Made by a program: the position numbers and the translations under genes. Shown piece after piece: positions 1 to 8,578 of a DNA stretch of 64,000 nt (positions are counted from its first letter, which is position 1; each line of letters starts with the position of its first letter). The stretch lies in NCBI RefSeq assembly GCF_011089875.1, contig NZ_JAANAS010000024.1, positions 1-64,000 of the forward strand. The letters are read 5' to 3'. Source of the stretch: Psychroflexus maritimus. GTDB lineage: Bacteria > Bacteroidota > Bacteroidia > Flavobacteriales > Flavobacteriaceae. The notes under the pieces are model-generated. The model did not search any database and was not told where the DNA came from. It saw only the letters and a program-made list of their open reading frames with translations.

Positions 1-43
1 CGGGCTCATATCTTTGTATTTTTAAACAGTTAAATCATTAAAG

Positions 44-117
44 CTAGGGTAGCAAATTGTTTGCGGGCTAGTTACAATCATTGATTGATAATGCTGATAA
101 AGGCAAATCTATCCTAG
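44..117 (+). ncRNA. Possible guide (bridge/seek) RNA region of the IS110 element
   Basis: The 5' non-coding part of the element can fold into a closed domain. CTAGGGTAG (44-52) pairs with CTATCCTAG (109-117) over 9 bp with one G-U pair. Inside are GCAAA/TTTGC (52-56 with 60-64, loop TTG; base 52 is shared with the outer stem) and CAATC/GATTG (75-79 with 83-87, loop ATT). IS110-group elements are known to encode a structured guide RNA in the non-coding end next to the transposase, so the position fits. The fold was drawn by eye and no target-guide match was tested. Confidence 0.3.
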
Positions 118-236
118 TCTTTTTCTTAAAGATTCAATAGTACCTAAATACTATAATTTAGTTATAGATATTGTATTACATGAGCAAAGTCTTAGAGAAA
201 AATTTTAATGATTATTACGCAAAAAATACTTTTATT

Positions 237-1421
237 ATGAATTTAAAATTTTCAGTAGGTCTTGATGTGTCAAGTAAAAAAGTAGATGCTTGTATAAGCA
301 CGATAGACTGTAATCAAAGCGTGAAGGTTAAGTCTTCTTGTAGTGTTTCTAATTCAAAAGCAGGCTTTTTAAAGCTAGTAAAATGGATTGATAAATGGAC
401 AAAAAAAGAGTCTATTCCAATAGTTGTTAGCTTAGAAGCTACTGGTGTTTATCACGAAGAACTTGCTTATTATCTAGATGATGCAGGGTATAGAGTTTCT
501 ATTATTTTACCAAACAAAGCAAAAAAGTATTTACAATCTATTGGCTTAAAAAGTAAGAATGATAAAATAGACGCTAAAGGTTTGGCACAAATGGGGGCAG
601 AACAAAATTTATCTCAATGGATTAGACCTAAAGATGTTTTTGTAAGCCTAAGGTCTTTAACACGACAGTATCAATCCATTCAGGAATCGATTACGGTAGA
701 AAAGAATAAGCTACATGCAGAAGAACAATCAGCTTTATCAAACAAGCATGTGATTAAGCAAATGAAAAGCCATATACGTTTCTTAGAAAAGCAAAAAACA
801 AAGACAGAAATTGCTATCGAAGAAGTCATAAAAAGTGATGAGGAGCTAAAATTAAAAGTAGAGAATATTTGCACAGTTAGAGGATTATCAATACTTTCTG
901 TAGCTACTGTTATAGCAGAAACAAATGGATTTAATCTGTTTAAAAATTACAAGCAACTAGTGAGTTATTCTGGGTATGATGTTGTAGAAAATCAATCAGG
1001 TTCTCATAAAGGCAAGACAAAAATATCGAAAAAGGGAAACTCAAGGATTAGACGAATTTTACACATGCCATCGTTAATAGCAATAGGTTCAGAAGGGACA
1101 GTTTTTAAGAACCTTTACCTTAGAGTTTATGAAAGAACAGGCATCAAAATGAAAGGTATTGTCGCTGTTCAAAAAAAATTATTGTTAACAATTTATTACT
1201 TGTGGAAAAAAAACGAACCCTTTGATATTAATTATCAAAATAAAGGAAATAAAAATATCCAAGAGGAGGAGAAGGAGCTTTCCTCTCGGTACGCCTCTGA
1301 AAGAGGCGAAAAAAATAGCCAAACAAAAAGTTTGGCTATACAAGGTAAACATCCAGTGAGTGATCAAAGTATGCTTCCTCTCGGTAAAATCAAAGATAAA
1401 AAAATTATGGTTGAAAATTAA
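237..1421 (+). CDS. IS110-family transposase (DEDD recombinase)
   Basis: This protein catalyses RNA-guided cut-and-paste movement of the element. The N-terminal RuvC-like DEDD domain shows its acidic residues as GLDVSS, SLEATG and KNDKIDAK. The C-terminal Transposase_20 domain follows, with RGLSILSVATVIAE and the QSGSHKGKTKISKKGNSRIRR region that should hold the catalytic serine. The reading frame opens at TTG 171, with ATGs at 180 and 237. I prefer 237, because it puts the first catalytic Asp at residue 10 as in other family members. The last 45 or so residues, after YYLWKKNEPFD, are not typical of the family; they are the translation of a hairpin- and repeat-rich DNA segment. The gene looks intact. 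Confidence 0.93.
   Translation: MNLKFSVGLDVSSKKVDACISTIDCNQSVKVKSSCSVSNSKAGFLKLVKWIDKWTKKESIPIVVSLEATGVYHEELAYYLDDAGYRVSIILPNKAKKYLQSIGLKSKNDKIDAKGLAQMGAEQNLSQWIRPKDVFVSLRSLTRQYQSIQESITVEKNKLHAEEQSALSNKHVIKQMKSHIRFLEKQKTKTEIAIEEVIKSDEELKLKVENICTVRGLSILSVATVIAETNGFNLFKNYKQLVSYSGYDVVENQSGSHKGKTKISKKGNSRIRRILHMPSLIAIGSEGTVFKNLYLRVYERTGIKMKGIVAVQKKLLLTIYYLWKKNEPFDINYQNKGNKNIQEEEKELSSRYASERGEKNSQTKSLAIQGKHPVSDQSMLPLGKIKDKKIMVEN
1280..1386. repeat. Direct repeats flanking two hairpins in the transposase 3' end
   Basis: TTCCTCTCGGTA occurs at 1280-1291 and again at 1375-1386. Between the copies are two perfect hairpins: CGCCTCT/AGAGGCG (1292-1298 with 1302-1308, loop GAA) and ATAGCCAAAC/GTTTGGCTAT (1315-1324 with 1330-1339, loop AAAAA). 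The segment lies inside the reading frame but codes for an atypical tail. It may be an RNA or DNA structural part of the element's right end rather than selected protein sequence. Confidence 0.6.
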
Positions 1422-1568
1422 AAAAATGTTTGGATTTAAAGATAGTACCTTTTCACTTCCATCCCTAACGCAAAAAACCATACAAGTAAATAATGTTTAA
1501 TCCGTTTTTAAAAATGTGTTTTATTTTTTTGGTTTAAGTCAAATCCTACTTTTCATTTTGAATTCCGT

Positions 1569-1751
1569 TTCAAATCTTTAAAATTTGAACAAGCAATAGG
1601 AATGGGATTTATCCCATTCACAACACCAATCCAACAAATAGGATTTAGCTAAAATTTTTAACCAGCAACATCAGAAAACAAAAACAACAAAGAATTGGGC
1701 TAAAGCCCGTGCACAATGCATTATCTTATTCCCCCCATCTGAAGATGGGGG
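1569..1751. repeat. Hairpin-rich intergenic repeat region
   Basis: The gap between the transposase and the SDR gene has no credible gene but holds four compact palindromes: TTCAAAT/ATTTGAA (1569-1575 with 1583-1589), GAATGGGAT/ATCCCATTC (1600-1608 with 1611-1619), GGGCT/AGCCC (1697-1701 with 1704-1708) and CCCCCATC/GATGGGGG (1732-1739 with 1744-1751, loop TGAA). The G/C-rich stems stand out from the AT-rich surroundings. Such GGGCTAAAGCCC and CCCCCATC units recall the small REP- or MITE-like intergenic repeats of Flavobacteriia; that link is from memory and was not searched. Confidence 0.5.
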
Positions 1752-1910
1752 CTATTGATTTCATTTATGATTTTGAATTTTAATTAATGTCATTGTATTT
1801 TGAATTATTTTTTATAATTCAATAGGAATCTAAATATTGAAGGTTAAAACTTTTTAAAACTTAACCTAATCAATACCACATCAACTAAATTTGAAAAAAA
1901 AATTAAAAAT

Positions 1911-2633
1911 ATGCAAAATATAAAAGGAAAAGTAGCTTTAATAACAGGGGGAAGTAAAGGAATTGGGTTTGGAATTGCAGAATCACTTATGCAAGTAGGA
2001 GTAAATGTTGCCATTACTAGTAGATCAAAGACTTCAGCTGACTTAGCTGCAGAAAAACTAAACAATAAATATTCAGAAGCAAAAGCCATCGGTGTAAAAT
2101 CTGATGTTAGGCATTTGGAAGATCAGCAGGAATCTGTTAAACAGATTGTGAAGGAATTTGGTCAACTTGATTTTTTGATTGCTAATGCAGGTTTAGGGCA
2201 ATTTGAAAGTATTATTGACTTAACAGAAAATCAGTGGAATGAAGTAATTGATACTAATTTAACTGGTGTTTTTTATTCTATTAAGGCTGCGGTAGATGAG
2301 CTTATAAAAACAGAAGGATATTTTATCAGCATTTCTAGTTTAGCAGGAACTAACTTTTTTGCTAAAGGAAGTGCTTACAATGCAAGTAAATTTGGAGTAA
2401 CCGGGTTTACACAAGCTGTAATGTTAGACCTGAGAGAACATGGAGTGAGCGTAGCTACAATCATGCCAGGCTCTGTAACTTCTCATTTTAACGAGCACAC
2501 TCCAGATGCATCTGACGCTTGGAAAATTCAGCCAGAAGACCTAGGAAAACTTGTGGTAGATATGTTTCAAATGAATAAAAGATCTTTACCTAGTAAGGTT
2601 GAAATTAGACCCGCAAGACCTGACAAAAAATAA
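1911..2633 (+). CDS. SDR family NAD(P)-dependent oxidoreductase
   Basis: This is a classical short-chain dehydrogenase/reductase of 240 residues, the usual length. The Rossmann cofactor motif TGGSKGIG lies near residue 13, the structural NAG motif follows as ANAGLG, and the active site is SISSLAG with YNASK (catalytic Ser, Tyr, Lys). The late segment IMPGSV is also typical. The substrate cannot be read from the sequence; 3-oxoacyl-ACP reductase-like enzymes are the closest general group. The gene stands alone between the IS-derived region and a convergent porin gene, with no terminator of good quality after it. The start is ATG after an A-rich leader. Confidence 0.9.
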   Translation: MQNIKGKVALITGGSKGIGFGIAESLMQVGVNVAITSRSKTSADLAAEKLNNKYSEAKAIGVKSDVRHLEDQQESVKQIVKEFGQLDFLIANAGLGQFESIIDLTENQWNEVIDTNLTGVFYSIKAAVDELIKTEGYFISISSLAGTNFFAKGSAYNASKFGVTGFTQAVMLDLREHGVSVATIMPGSVTSHFNEHTPDASDAWKIQPEDLGKLVVDMFQMNKRSLPSKVEIRPARPDKK

Positions 2634-2840
2634 TCATCACAAGAATAGAGTATAATAAATTGAAAAGTGATTTTTAACTTTGATGAAATATAGTCAAACC
2701 TTTTTTTATCAAATTCTTTAGAAATCGCTTTTTATTTAGTTCGTTTCCATTTGATTAGTTATTGAAAAAATAATGGTTTTAACTAATTTATAAAAGTATG
2801 TAATCAATCTAATTTTCTTTAGTTCAAAGCAAGATTAATC

Positions 2841-4214
2841 CTAAAAATATATATTGGTAACTAAATTAAATTGATTATAATCGCTTCTATTAAATACATT
2901 TATTGGGTCATTATTATTTAGATTTTCTTTAAAGACATAAAGTAAATCAAAATTCACACCTTTTAAAAAATTGGCATCATAACGTACACGTGCGTTTACT
3001 TGCCAATATTCGTCAATATTATATTTGTTCAAATGAAAGTTATCAATTTCGGGACCAAGCATCTGAATATATTCAACTGCAAAATAGAGCTTACTCTTGG
3101 GAATAAAATATTCTCCTTTCAATAAAAAATTATGGGCGTCTCCCAAACCTTCCATTCTAGACCTTGCGGTTGAAGTATAGTACCAATCTCTTCCTAATTC
3201 CTTAGGAAACAACATTCTACCTGTTGCCAACGAATAAGAATAAGCTCCTGTTATGCTATAGGTTGAATTGGCATACCTAATTCGTGTACTAATTACTTGA
3301 GGACGTTCGTCAGGTTGAATGTAGCGATGAACATAAGCTAACTTACGATTAGTTTTTAGTGGATGTTGATAAGTGTATTGCATACCTAAATTAAACTTTC
3401 CTAATGTTTTACGAATTTCGGCAAAACTCATAGTCATGATATCATCTAAATGAAATTGATAGTAATCAATACACCATTGATTATGTTGAAAATTATAATT
3501 AAATATCCCAGATCCTCTGCTGTTATATTGGTTTTGATAATCTGCCACCTGACCATTAGGTTGGAAACCATTGGTAATTAAACCAATTGCCTCGTTATTG
3601 TTAAACCAGTTGGTCGTAGAGCGTACCAAAGTGTGAGTAAGCCACCAAAATTTTATTTGATGCTTAGAATTTATAGCATAAGCGGTGTTTAAGCCTCGGT
3701 AAATAAAAGGTCGCATTCTACCATCGCTTATGCTAAACATAGGTGTTTCAACAAGCATATTTCCTAACCTAATTGATGTTTTTTTAGATTGATAATTCAG
3801 GTAGAATTCTTCTAAAAGGAAAAAATTAAAGTTATTTCTATTAAGTACGTCGTAAAGTTCATATTCCCACTTGGTAAATTGCCCTGTTTCTTGGTCTTTT
3901 TCAGCAATAACAGAGGAAAAAGTTTTTGTTATATATCTCCCTCCAACAGCTAAATCCAAACCTTTCCATCTTCCTGAATTTAATTTTAGTTTAAGGCCTG
4001 ATGCATTAGTGTAATAATCAGAAAGGCTTTCGCTATTGTTGGTGTGCATAAAAAAATTCCTGAATTCTCCTTCTAGGCTAGCCTGCTTTATAAAATGCCA
4101 TTTAGCCTCCTGTTGTTTATTTTTTTGGGCATTTAAACTTAAAGTAAAAACTATAAATAAAAAGTATAAGGTGTTTTTCAATTGATGCAATTTTGGCAAA
4201 ATTGAAAAAAACAT
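2841..4214 (-). CDS. Outer-membrane porin, OprD-like
   Basis: A 457-residue protein with an N-terminal signal peptide (hydrophobic YFLFIVFTLSLNAQ, cleavage likely after the Ala-Gln region) and a body of alternating short aromatic beta-strands ending in Phe, as expected for an outer-membrane barrel. The segment ETPMFSISDGRMRPFIYRGL resembles the conserved loop-3 region of OprD porins, where a Ser-Asp-x-Arg motif precedes the pore constriction. OprD-family porins take up small organic solutes; the substrate here is unknown. It lies just upstream of the convergent SDR gene and 22 bp downstream of marC, on the same strand, so the two may be cotranscribed. Confidence 0.65.
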   Translation of the reverse strand: MFFSILPKLHQLKNTLYFLFIVFTLSLNAQKNKQQEAKWHFIKQASLEGEFRNFFMHTNNSESLSDYYTNASGLKLKLNSGRWKGLDLAVGGRYITKTFSSVIAEKDQETGQFTKWEYELYDVLNRNNFNFFLLEEFYLNYQSKKTSIRLGNMLVETPMFSISDGRMRPFIYRGLNTAYAINSKHQIKFWWLTHTLVRSTTNWFNNNEAIGLITNGFQPNGQVADYQNQYNSRGSGIFNYNFQHNQWCIDYYQFHLDDIMTMSFAEIRKTLGKFNLGMQYTYQHPLKTNRKLAYVHRYIQPDERPQVISTRIRYANSTYSITGAYSYSLATGRMLFPKELGRDWYYTSTARSRMEGLGDAHNFLLKGEYFIPKSKLYFAVEYIQMLGPEIDNFHLNKYNIDEYWQVNARVRYDANFLKGVNFDLLYVFKENLNNNDPINVFNRSDYNQFNLVTNIYF

Positions 4215-4236
4215 TTCATTTTATCCGTAACAAAAG

Positions 4237-4872
4237 TTACCCTGCAATGATATCTTGAAAAATAGGTTTGAAACCTGATAAGAAAAATTCAATAGCTATT
4301 ACCATTACAATTAGCCCCATAAGACGCATTAATACATTATTTCCAGTTTGACCCAGAATTTTTATTATTTTAGAAGCACTTAAAAGTATGATTAAAGTAA
4401 TCGCAAATACCGCTAAAATTGCGCCAAGTAGAACTAACTTAAACTCTACATCCTGAGCATCTTCCATCATTACAATTGCGTTAGTAATTGCACCCGGTCC
4501 TGTAATCATAGGTATAGCTAAAGGAGTAATTGAAATATCAGAAACATAAGTTTTTATTTCTTCCTGTTTTACTTTTACGGTACCAAGTCTTGCTTGAAGC
4601 ATATCCATTCCCATTAAGAAAAAAATAATTCCTCCAACTACTCGAAAAGAATTGACAGAAATACCAAAAAAATTAAATAAAACCTGACCAGAAAATGCAA
4701 AAATAACCAAGGTAATAAACGAAGTTAAAATAGCTTTTTTTGCAGTTAAATTTCGGTCTTGTTTATCCAAATCTTTAGTCATAGTCATAAAGATTGGCAT
4801 TACTCCTAAGGGATTGATAATGGTAAAAAATGTGGTAAAACACAAAACGCCAAAAGTAATTAGTTCATTCAT
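4237..4872 (-). CDS. MarC family inner-membrane protein
   Basis: A 211-residue protein with six hydrophobic segments. The N-terminal FFTIINPLGVMPIF and the later TPLAIPMITGPGAI are the two half-repeat signatures of the MarC/UPF0056 family. Despite the name, MarC proteins are not proven antibiotic efflux pumps and their transport role is unsettled. A TAnnTTTG box lies 34 bp upstream on the same strand (4906-4913). The porin gene follows after 22 bp. Length is normal and nothing is odd. Confidence 0.93.
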   Translation of the reverse strand: MNELITFGVLCFTTFFTIINPLGVMPIFMTMTKDLDKQDRNLTAKKAILTSFITLVIFAFSGQVLFNFFGISVNSFRVVGGIIFFLMGMDMLQARLGTVKVKQEEIKTYVSDISITPLAIPMITGPGAITNAIVMMEDAQDVEFKLVLLGAILAVFAITLIILLSASKIIKILGQTGNNVLMRLMGLIVMVIAIEFFLSGFKPIFQDIIAG

Positions 4873-4905
4873 TTAGAATTGCTTAAACAGAAAATTAAAA
4901 GTGCG

Positions 4906-4913
4906 CAAAAATA
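4906..4913 (-). promoter_or_regulatory. -7 promoter box of marC
   Basis: On the minus strand this reads TATTTTTG, matching the Bacteroidota -7 consensus TAnnTTTG. It is 34 bp before the marC start. No clear -33 TTTG was found at the right distance, so only the -7 element supports the call. Confidence 0.5.
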
Positions 4914-5196
4914 CTAGCTTATTTTGAAAGTAGAAAATGTAAAAAGAAAGTTTTTTTTACATTTCACAAGAGCCTTGATCAGTGAAAAAGAAGGCAAGAT
5001 ATTTTAGCTTTAGTAAAATTATAAAATCAATGTAAGAATCAAATTAGGCTATTTAGCTCGTTCATTTTCTACTATATACCCTTGCTCTTAATTTGTGTAC
5101 ACTTTCGGGATGTAAATGACTAACAGCCTCATCTTGTAAAAAGTAATTTCGCTTTATTAATATGGCCTATAATAATCTAGTTGTTAAAAATTAAAC
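4914..5196. other. Intergenic stretch without recognised gene
   Basis: The gap between marC and the trmH-type gene holds no ORF with a usable start. A stop-free minus-strand run of 33 codons (5062-5163) lacks a start codon and any recognised motif. No terminator-quality hairpin or tRNA was seen. Confidence 0.5.
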
Positions 5197-5931
5197 TTAC
5201 AAAAAACTTTTACGTTTAATTTCACTTGTTAAAATAGCTCCAGCCATGGCAACGTTTAAACTTTCAGTATCCTGAATTTTACCATATTGAGGTATGCTTA
5301 CTTTAAGATCAATGAGGCTTTCAACTGAGGGTCTAATTCCATTAGCTTCGTTTCCTAAGACTAGAACAACATCTTTAGCATTGTAGTCTGTATTATAAAT
5401 AGAGCAGCCATCCATAAAAGCTCCTAGTTTTAGACGTTTTTCCTCGCAAAGGAATTCCTCGAGTTGGGTGTAGATTACCTCGACCCTAGTTAACGAACCC
5501 ATACTAGCTTGAACTACTTTAGGGTTGAAAGCATCAACCGTATCTAAAGAACAGACCAATTGTTTAATACCAAACCAATCACACTGCCTAATAATTGTTC
5601 CTAGATTACCAGGGTCTCTAATTCCATCTAAGACAAGACTAATTCCAGAAGAATTGAGCGTAAATGCCTGGGGAATTTTGAAAACCGCTAAAGCTACTTG
5701 TGGAGTAGTTAAATTACTTATTTTTTTTAATTCTTCTTCAGTTATAAAGCTACAATTAGAAGTTTGTTGAATAAAAATATCGGTAGTTGAATATAATGCG
5801 TATAATTCAAACTTACTTTTTAAAAATTCTTTGATTACTTTTACGCCCTCGGCAACAAAAAGTTGATTTTTATATCTAAATTTCTTTTTTTGCAAATTAG
5901 TAATTAACTTAATTTGGTTCTTGCTGAGCAT
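5197..5931 (-). CDS. TrmH/SpoU family RNA methyltransferase
   Basis: A 244-residue SPOUT methyltransferase that uses S-adenosylmethionine to methylate a ribose in rRNA or tRNA. The three SpoU motifs are present in order: LDGIRDPGNLGTIIR (catalytic Arg/Asn region), VVQASMGSL, and LGNEANGI with QDTESLNVAMAGAI, which forms the trefoil-knot cofactor site. The N-terminal 90 residues look like the SpoU substrate-binding domain (KNQIKLITNLQKKKFR). The target nucleotide cannot be told. The gene is divergent from tamL and the two 5' ends nearly touch. A -7 box at 5973-5980 would place its promoter inside the tamL reading frame. Confidence 0.9.
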   Translation of the reverse strand: MLSKNQIKLITNLQKKKFRYKNQLFVAEGVKVIKEFLKSKFELYALYSTTDIFIQQTSNCSFITEEELKKISNLTTPQVALAVFKIPQAFTLNSSGISLVLDGIRDPGNLGTIIRQCDWFGIKQLVCSLDTVDAFNPKVVQASMGSLTRVEVIYTQLEEFLCEEKRLKLGAFMDGCSIYNTDYNAKDVVLVLGNEANGIRPSVESLIDLKVSIPQYGKIQDTESLNVAMAGAILTSEIKRKSFL

Positions 5932-5956
5932 AATTTTAAAATTTGGTATAAGTTAC

Positions 5957-8524
5957 TTGGAAAAATTTTTAGCAAAAATATCATTTATAATTGTAATAAT
6001 CATTCTTCTTGTTTCATGTAATGCCACTAAGCATTTTAATGAAGATGAATTTTTATTAACTGAACATCATTTTGAGGAGGATGAAAATTCTATTCGCCCC
6101 AGAAAGTTCAGAAATACACTAAAATTAGAACCTAATACAAAAACTTTTGGCACCCCTTTAAAGTTGCATATTTATAACCTTGCTAAACAAAAACCAGATA
6201 CCTTATTTGAGCATTGGTTTTATAAAAAGCCTAGGCGACCAAAACGAATGGTAAATTTGCTTTCTAAAAAGCAAGTCGTTAATTTAAAAAATTCATACAT
6301 AAAACTTAACGAACGAATACAAGATTTAGGCGAAAAGCCAGCCATACTAGAAAAAGAAAAAATTGAAGCTACTAAAAACAATGTAAAAGCTTGGTATTGG
6401 AATAATGGTTGGTTTAATGCTAAAATTAGTCATGAAGTTAAAAAAGATTCATCAAAGCGAACAGCGCGTATAGATTACTTTATTCGTCCAGGAAATGCTT
6501 TTATGATTGATAGCTTAACGGCCTCCATAGATTCGCATGTGGTAGATTCTATTTATCAAGCCAATACAAGTTTTTCTTCTATAAAAATAGGAAAACAATT
6601 TAAAACTGAAGACTTTGATGTTGAACGAGAAAGAATTACTCGCTTAATGAGAAATAATGGAATCTTTAACTTTAAACGAGAGCACATCAAATTTACCGCA
6701 GACACCATTGATACAGACGGAAAAGTAAATATAAGCTTGCGCATTGAAGATTTGGCTAAAAACAAACAACTGCCAGATTCTTTAGCTCAAGGCTATCAAT
6801 TGAAAAAAATAAGTGAAGTTAATATTTTTACTAATTACTCGATAGACAATAAAAACGCTATTGTTTCCGATAGTGTGCATTATAAAGGTTATCAAGTTTA
6901 TTCCTTTGGGAAACTAGAATATAAACCTAAAGTCTTGACAGATGCGGTTTTTATTAAAGAAAATCAACTCTTTAGCGAAAAGCAGCGTACTCAAACTTTT
7001 GAGCGTTTTTCAGATATGCGTGTGTTTAAATACCCCAACATTCAATACCAAGATGACCCAAGAGACAAAACGGGAGAGAGTATGATTGCAAACGTATATT
7101 TAACACCCAGAGAAAAATTTGGATTTTCCATCAGTAATGATGTTTCACAAAGTAATATTGTAGATTTTGGTTTAGGGTTTAATACTTCTTTGTTGGTTAG
7201 AAATGTGTTTAAAGGTGCTGAAATTTTGGAGATTTCTGGAAGAGGAATTATTGGTTCTTCAAGTGATGCTGCTAGTTCTAGCAATCAGTTTTTTAATGTT
7301 AATGAAATAGGAGCCAATGCAAGATTAAGTTGGCCAAAAATTGCTTTTCCTATTAAAACAGATCGACTAATAGCCAATGATATGTCGCCTTTTACTTCCT
7401 TAAACATCGGTTTTAGTTCGCAACAAAATATTGGTTTAGACCGAAGAAACTTTACGGGAAGCTTTTCTTATGCTTGGCAACCTAAAAAAAGAATTTCTCA
7501 TCAATTAGATTTACTCAATGTTCAATTTGTAAATAACCTAAATTTAAATAATTACTTCAATGTATTTGGTAATTCATTTAATCAACTAAATAATTTAGCT
7601 TTGAATTATCAGGAGTTTTTAGAGCCTAGTTTATTTGAAACAAATCAAGAAGGAGAGCCTACAAAACTTATTATTCCTCAAGGTACTGATGCCTTTATCA
7701 ATGAACTTCAATCAACTAATGTTCCTTTAAACGATGAAGAAAACCAATTGGCTTCTTCAATTATTGAACGCCAAGAACGTTTAACAGAAAACAACCTTAT
7801 TATTGCTTCCAATTTTGTTTATAATTATTCTGATCGATTAAACATAGAAGACCAAGCTTACTTTCAATTTAGAGGAAAAGCAGAATTAGCAGGAAATTTA
7901 CTTGCAGGTTTAGCCTCTCCACTTGGTTTAGAAAGCAATGATAATAACAACTACGATTTATTTGGCGTTCAATTTTCGCAATATGCAAAAACTGAATTAA
8001 GTTTTATAAAACAGTGGGATATTGATAAAAAGCGAGTGATTGCTACTCGGGCTTACACCGGCATTGCTATTCCTTATGGAAATGCTAATTCTATTCCTTT
8101 TATTCGAAGTTTCTTTGCTGGCGGTCCCAACGATAACAGAGGTTGGCAACCATACGATTTAGGTCCAGGAAAAACGGGTGGGGTAAACGACTTTAATGAA
8201 GCTAATTTTAAAATAGCACTTAATGCCGAATACCGTTTTAACCTTTTTGGCTCGTGGAATGCTGCTCTATTTGTAGATGCAGGAAATATATGGAATGTTA
8301 TGGATAATGTGACCGATGAAAATGCTATCTTTCAGGGGATTGAAAGTCTAGGTGATTTAGCCATAGGATCTGGATTTGGTATTCGCTACGATTTAAGCTT
8401 TTTTGTAATTCGAGTAGATGTTGGTTTTAAAACTTTTGAACCTAATCCGCAAGGAGGTGATTGGTTGAATAATTACAATTTTAGCCATGCCGTTTACAAT
8501 TTTGGAATTAACTATCCTTTTTAA
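5957..8524 (+). CDS. tamL: TamL, lipoprotein Omp85 (BamA/TamA family)
   Basis: An outer-membrane insertase-like protein of about 855 residues, taken to work with TamB in moving or inserting envelope components. A lipoprotein signal (IIVIIILLVSC, lipidated Cys about residue 21) marks the Bacteroidota TamL form. POTRA-like repeats fill the first half, for example RTARIDYFIRPGNAFMIDSL. The C-terminal half is the Omp85 barrel, with PFIRSFFAGGPNDNRGW as the lid-lock-like motif, closing on NFGINYPF. No ATG precedes the signal peptide; the frame opens at TTG 5921, and TTG 5957 gives the better signal peptide. At either start the gene lies against or over the 5' end of the divergent methyltransferase. 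Confidence 0.88.
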   Translation: MEKFLAKISFIIVIIILLVSCNATKHFNEDEFLLTEHHFEEDENSIRPRKFRNTLKLEPNTKTFGTPLKLHIYNLAKQKPDTLFEHWFYKKPRRPKRMVNLLSKKQVVNLKNSYIKLNERIQDLGEKPAILEKEKIEATKNNVKAWYWNNGWFNAKISHEVKKDSSKRTARIDYFIRPGNAFMIDSLTASIDSHVVDSIYQANTSFSSIKIGKQFKTEDFDVERERITRLMRNNGIFNFKREHIKFTADTIDTDGKVNISLRIEDLAKNKQLPDSLAQGYQLKKISEVNIFTNYSIDNKNAIVSDSVHYKGYQVYSFGKLEYKPKVLTDAVFIKENQLFSEKQRTQTFERFSDMRVFKYPNIQYQDDPRDKTGESMIANVYLTPREKFGFSISNDVSQSNIVDFGLGFNTSLLVRNVFKGAEILEISGRGIIGSSSDAASSSNQFFNVNEIGANARLSWPKIAFPIKTDRLIANDMSPFTSLNIGFSSQQNIGLDRRNFTGSFSYAWQPKKRISHQLDLLNVQFVNNLNLNNYFNVFGNSFNQLNNLALNYQEFLEPSLFETNQEGEPTKLIIPQGTDAFINELQSTNVPLNDEENQLASSIIERQERLTENNLIIASNFVYNYSDRLNIEDQAYFQFRGKAELAGNLLAGLASPLGLESNDNNNYDLFGVQFSQYAKTELSFIKQWDIDKKRVIATRAYTGIAIPYGNANSIPFIRSFFAGGPNDNRGWQPYDLGPGKTGGVNDFNEANFKIALNAEYRFNLFGSWNAALFVDAGNIWNVMDNVTDENAIFQGIESLGDLAIGSGFGIRYDLSFFVIRVDVGFKTFEPNPQGGDWLNNYNFSHAVYNFGINYPF
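5973..5980 (-). promoter_or_regulatory. -7 promoter box of the trmH-type gene
   Basis: It reads TATTTTTG on the minus strand, 42 bp before the methyltransferase start. It lies inside the first codons of divergent tamL, so transcription of the two genes would interfere if both promoters are used. Confidence 0.4.
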
Positions 8525-8539
8525 ACAATTAAATTTTAT

Positions 8540-8547
8540 TACATTTG
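8540..8547 (+). promoter_or_regulatory. -7 promoter box of the fba-accD operon
   Basis: TACATTTG matches TAnnTTTG and ends 31 bp before the aldolase ATG. The -33 region is not clear. Confidence 0.5.
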
Positions 8548-8578
8548 ACCTTTATTTTAAATCTGAAAACAACTACTT

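Larger units (their letters stand above)
44..1450 (+). mobile_element. IS110-family insertion sequence, ends unresolved
   Basis: The element is defined by its IS110-type transposase. IS110 elements usually lack long terminal inverted repeats and make no conventional target duplication, so the ends cannot be fixed from one copy. The limits given are the outermost suggestive signals: a folded segment at 44-117 on the left, and a shared motif on both sides. TTAAAGAT then AGTACCT occurs at 126-145 and again at 1436-1450, with five extra bases (TCAAT) between the two halves in the left copy. The left end could lie outside the window. The family assignment is firm; the boundaries are inference. Confidence 0.5.

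Noticed and set aside
5062-5163. Stop-free minus-strand run of 33 codons between marC and the trmH-type gene
   Set aside because: It has no ATG, GTG or TTG start in frame and no recognisable motif; such a run is expected by chance.
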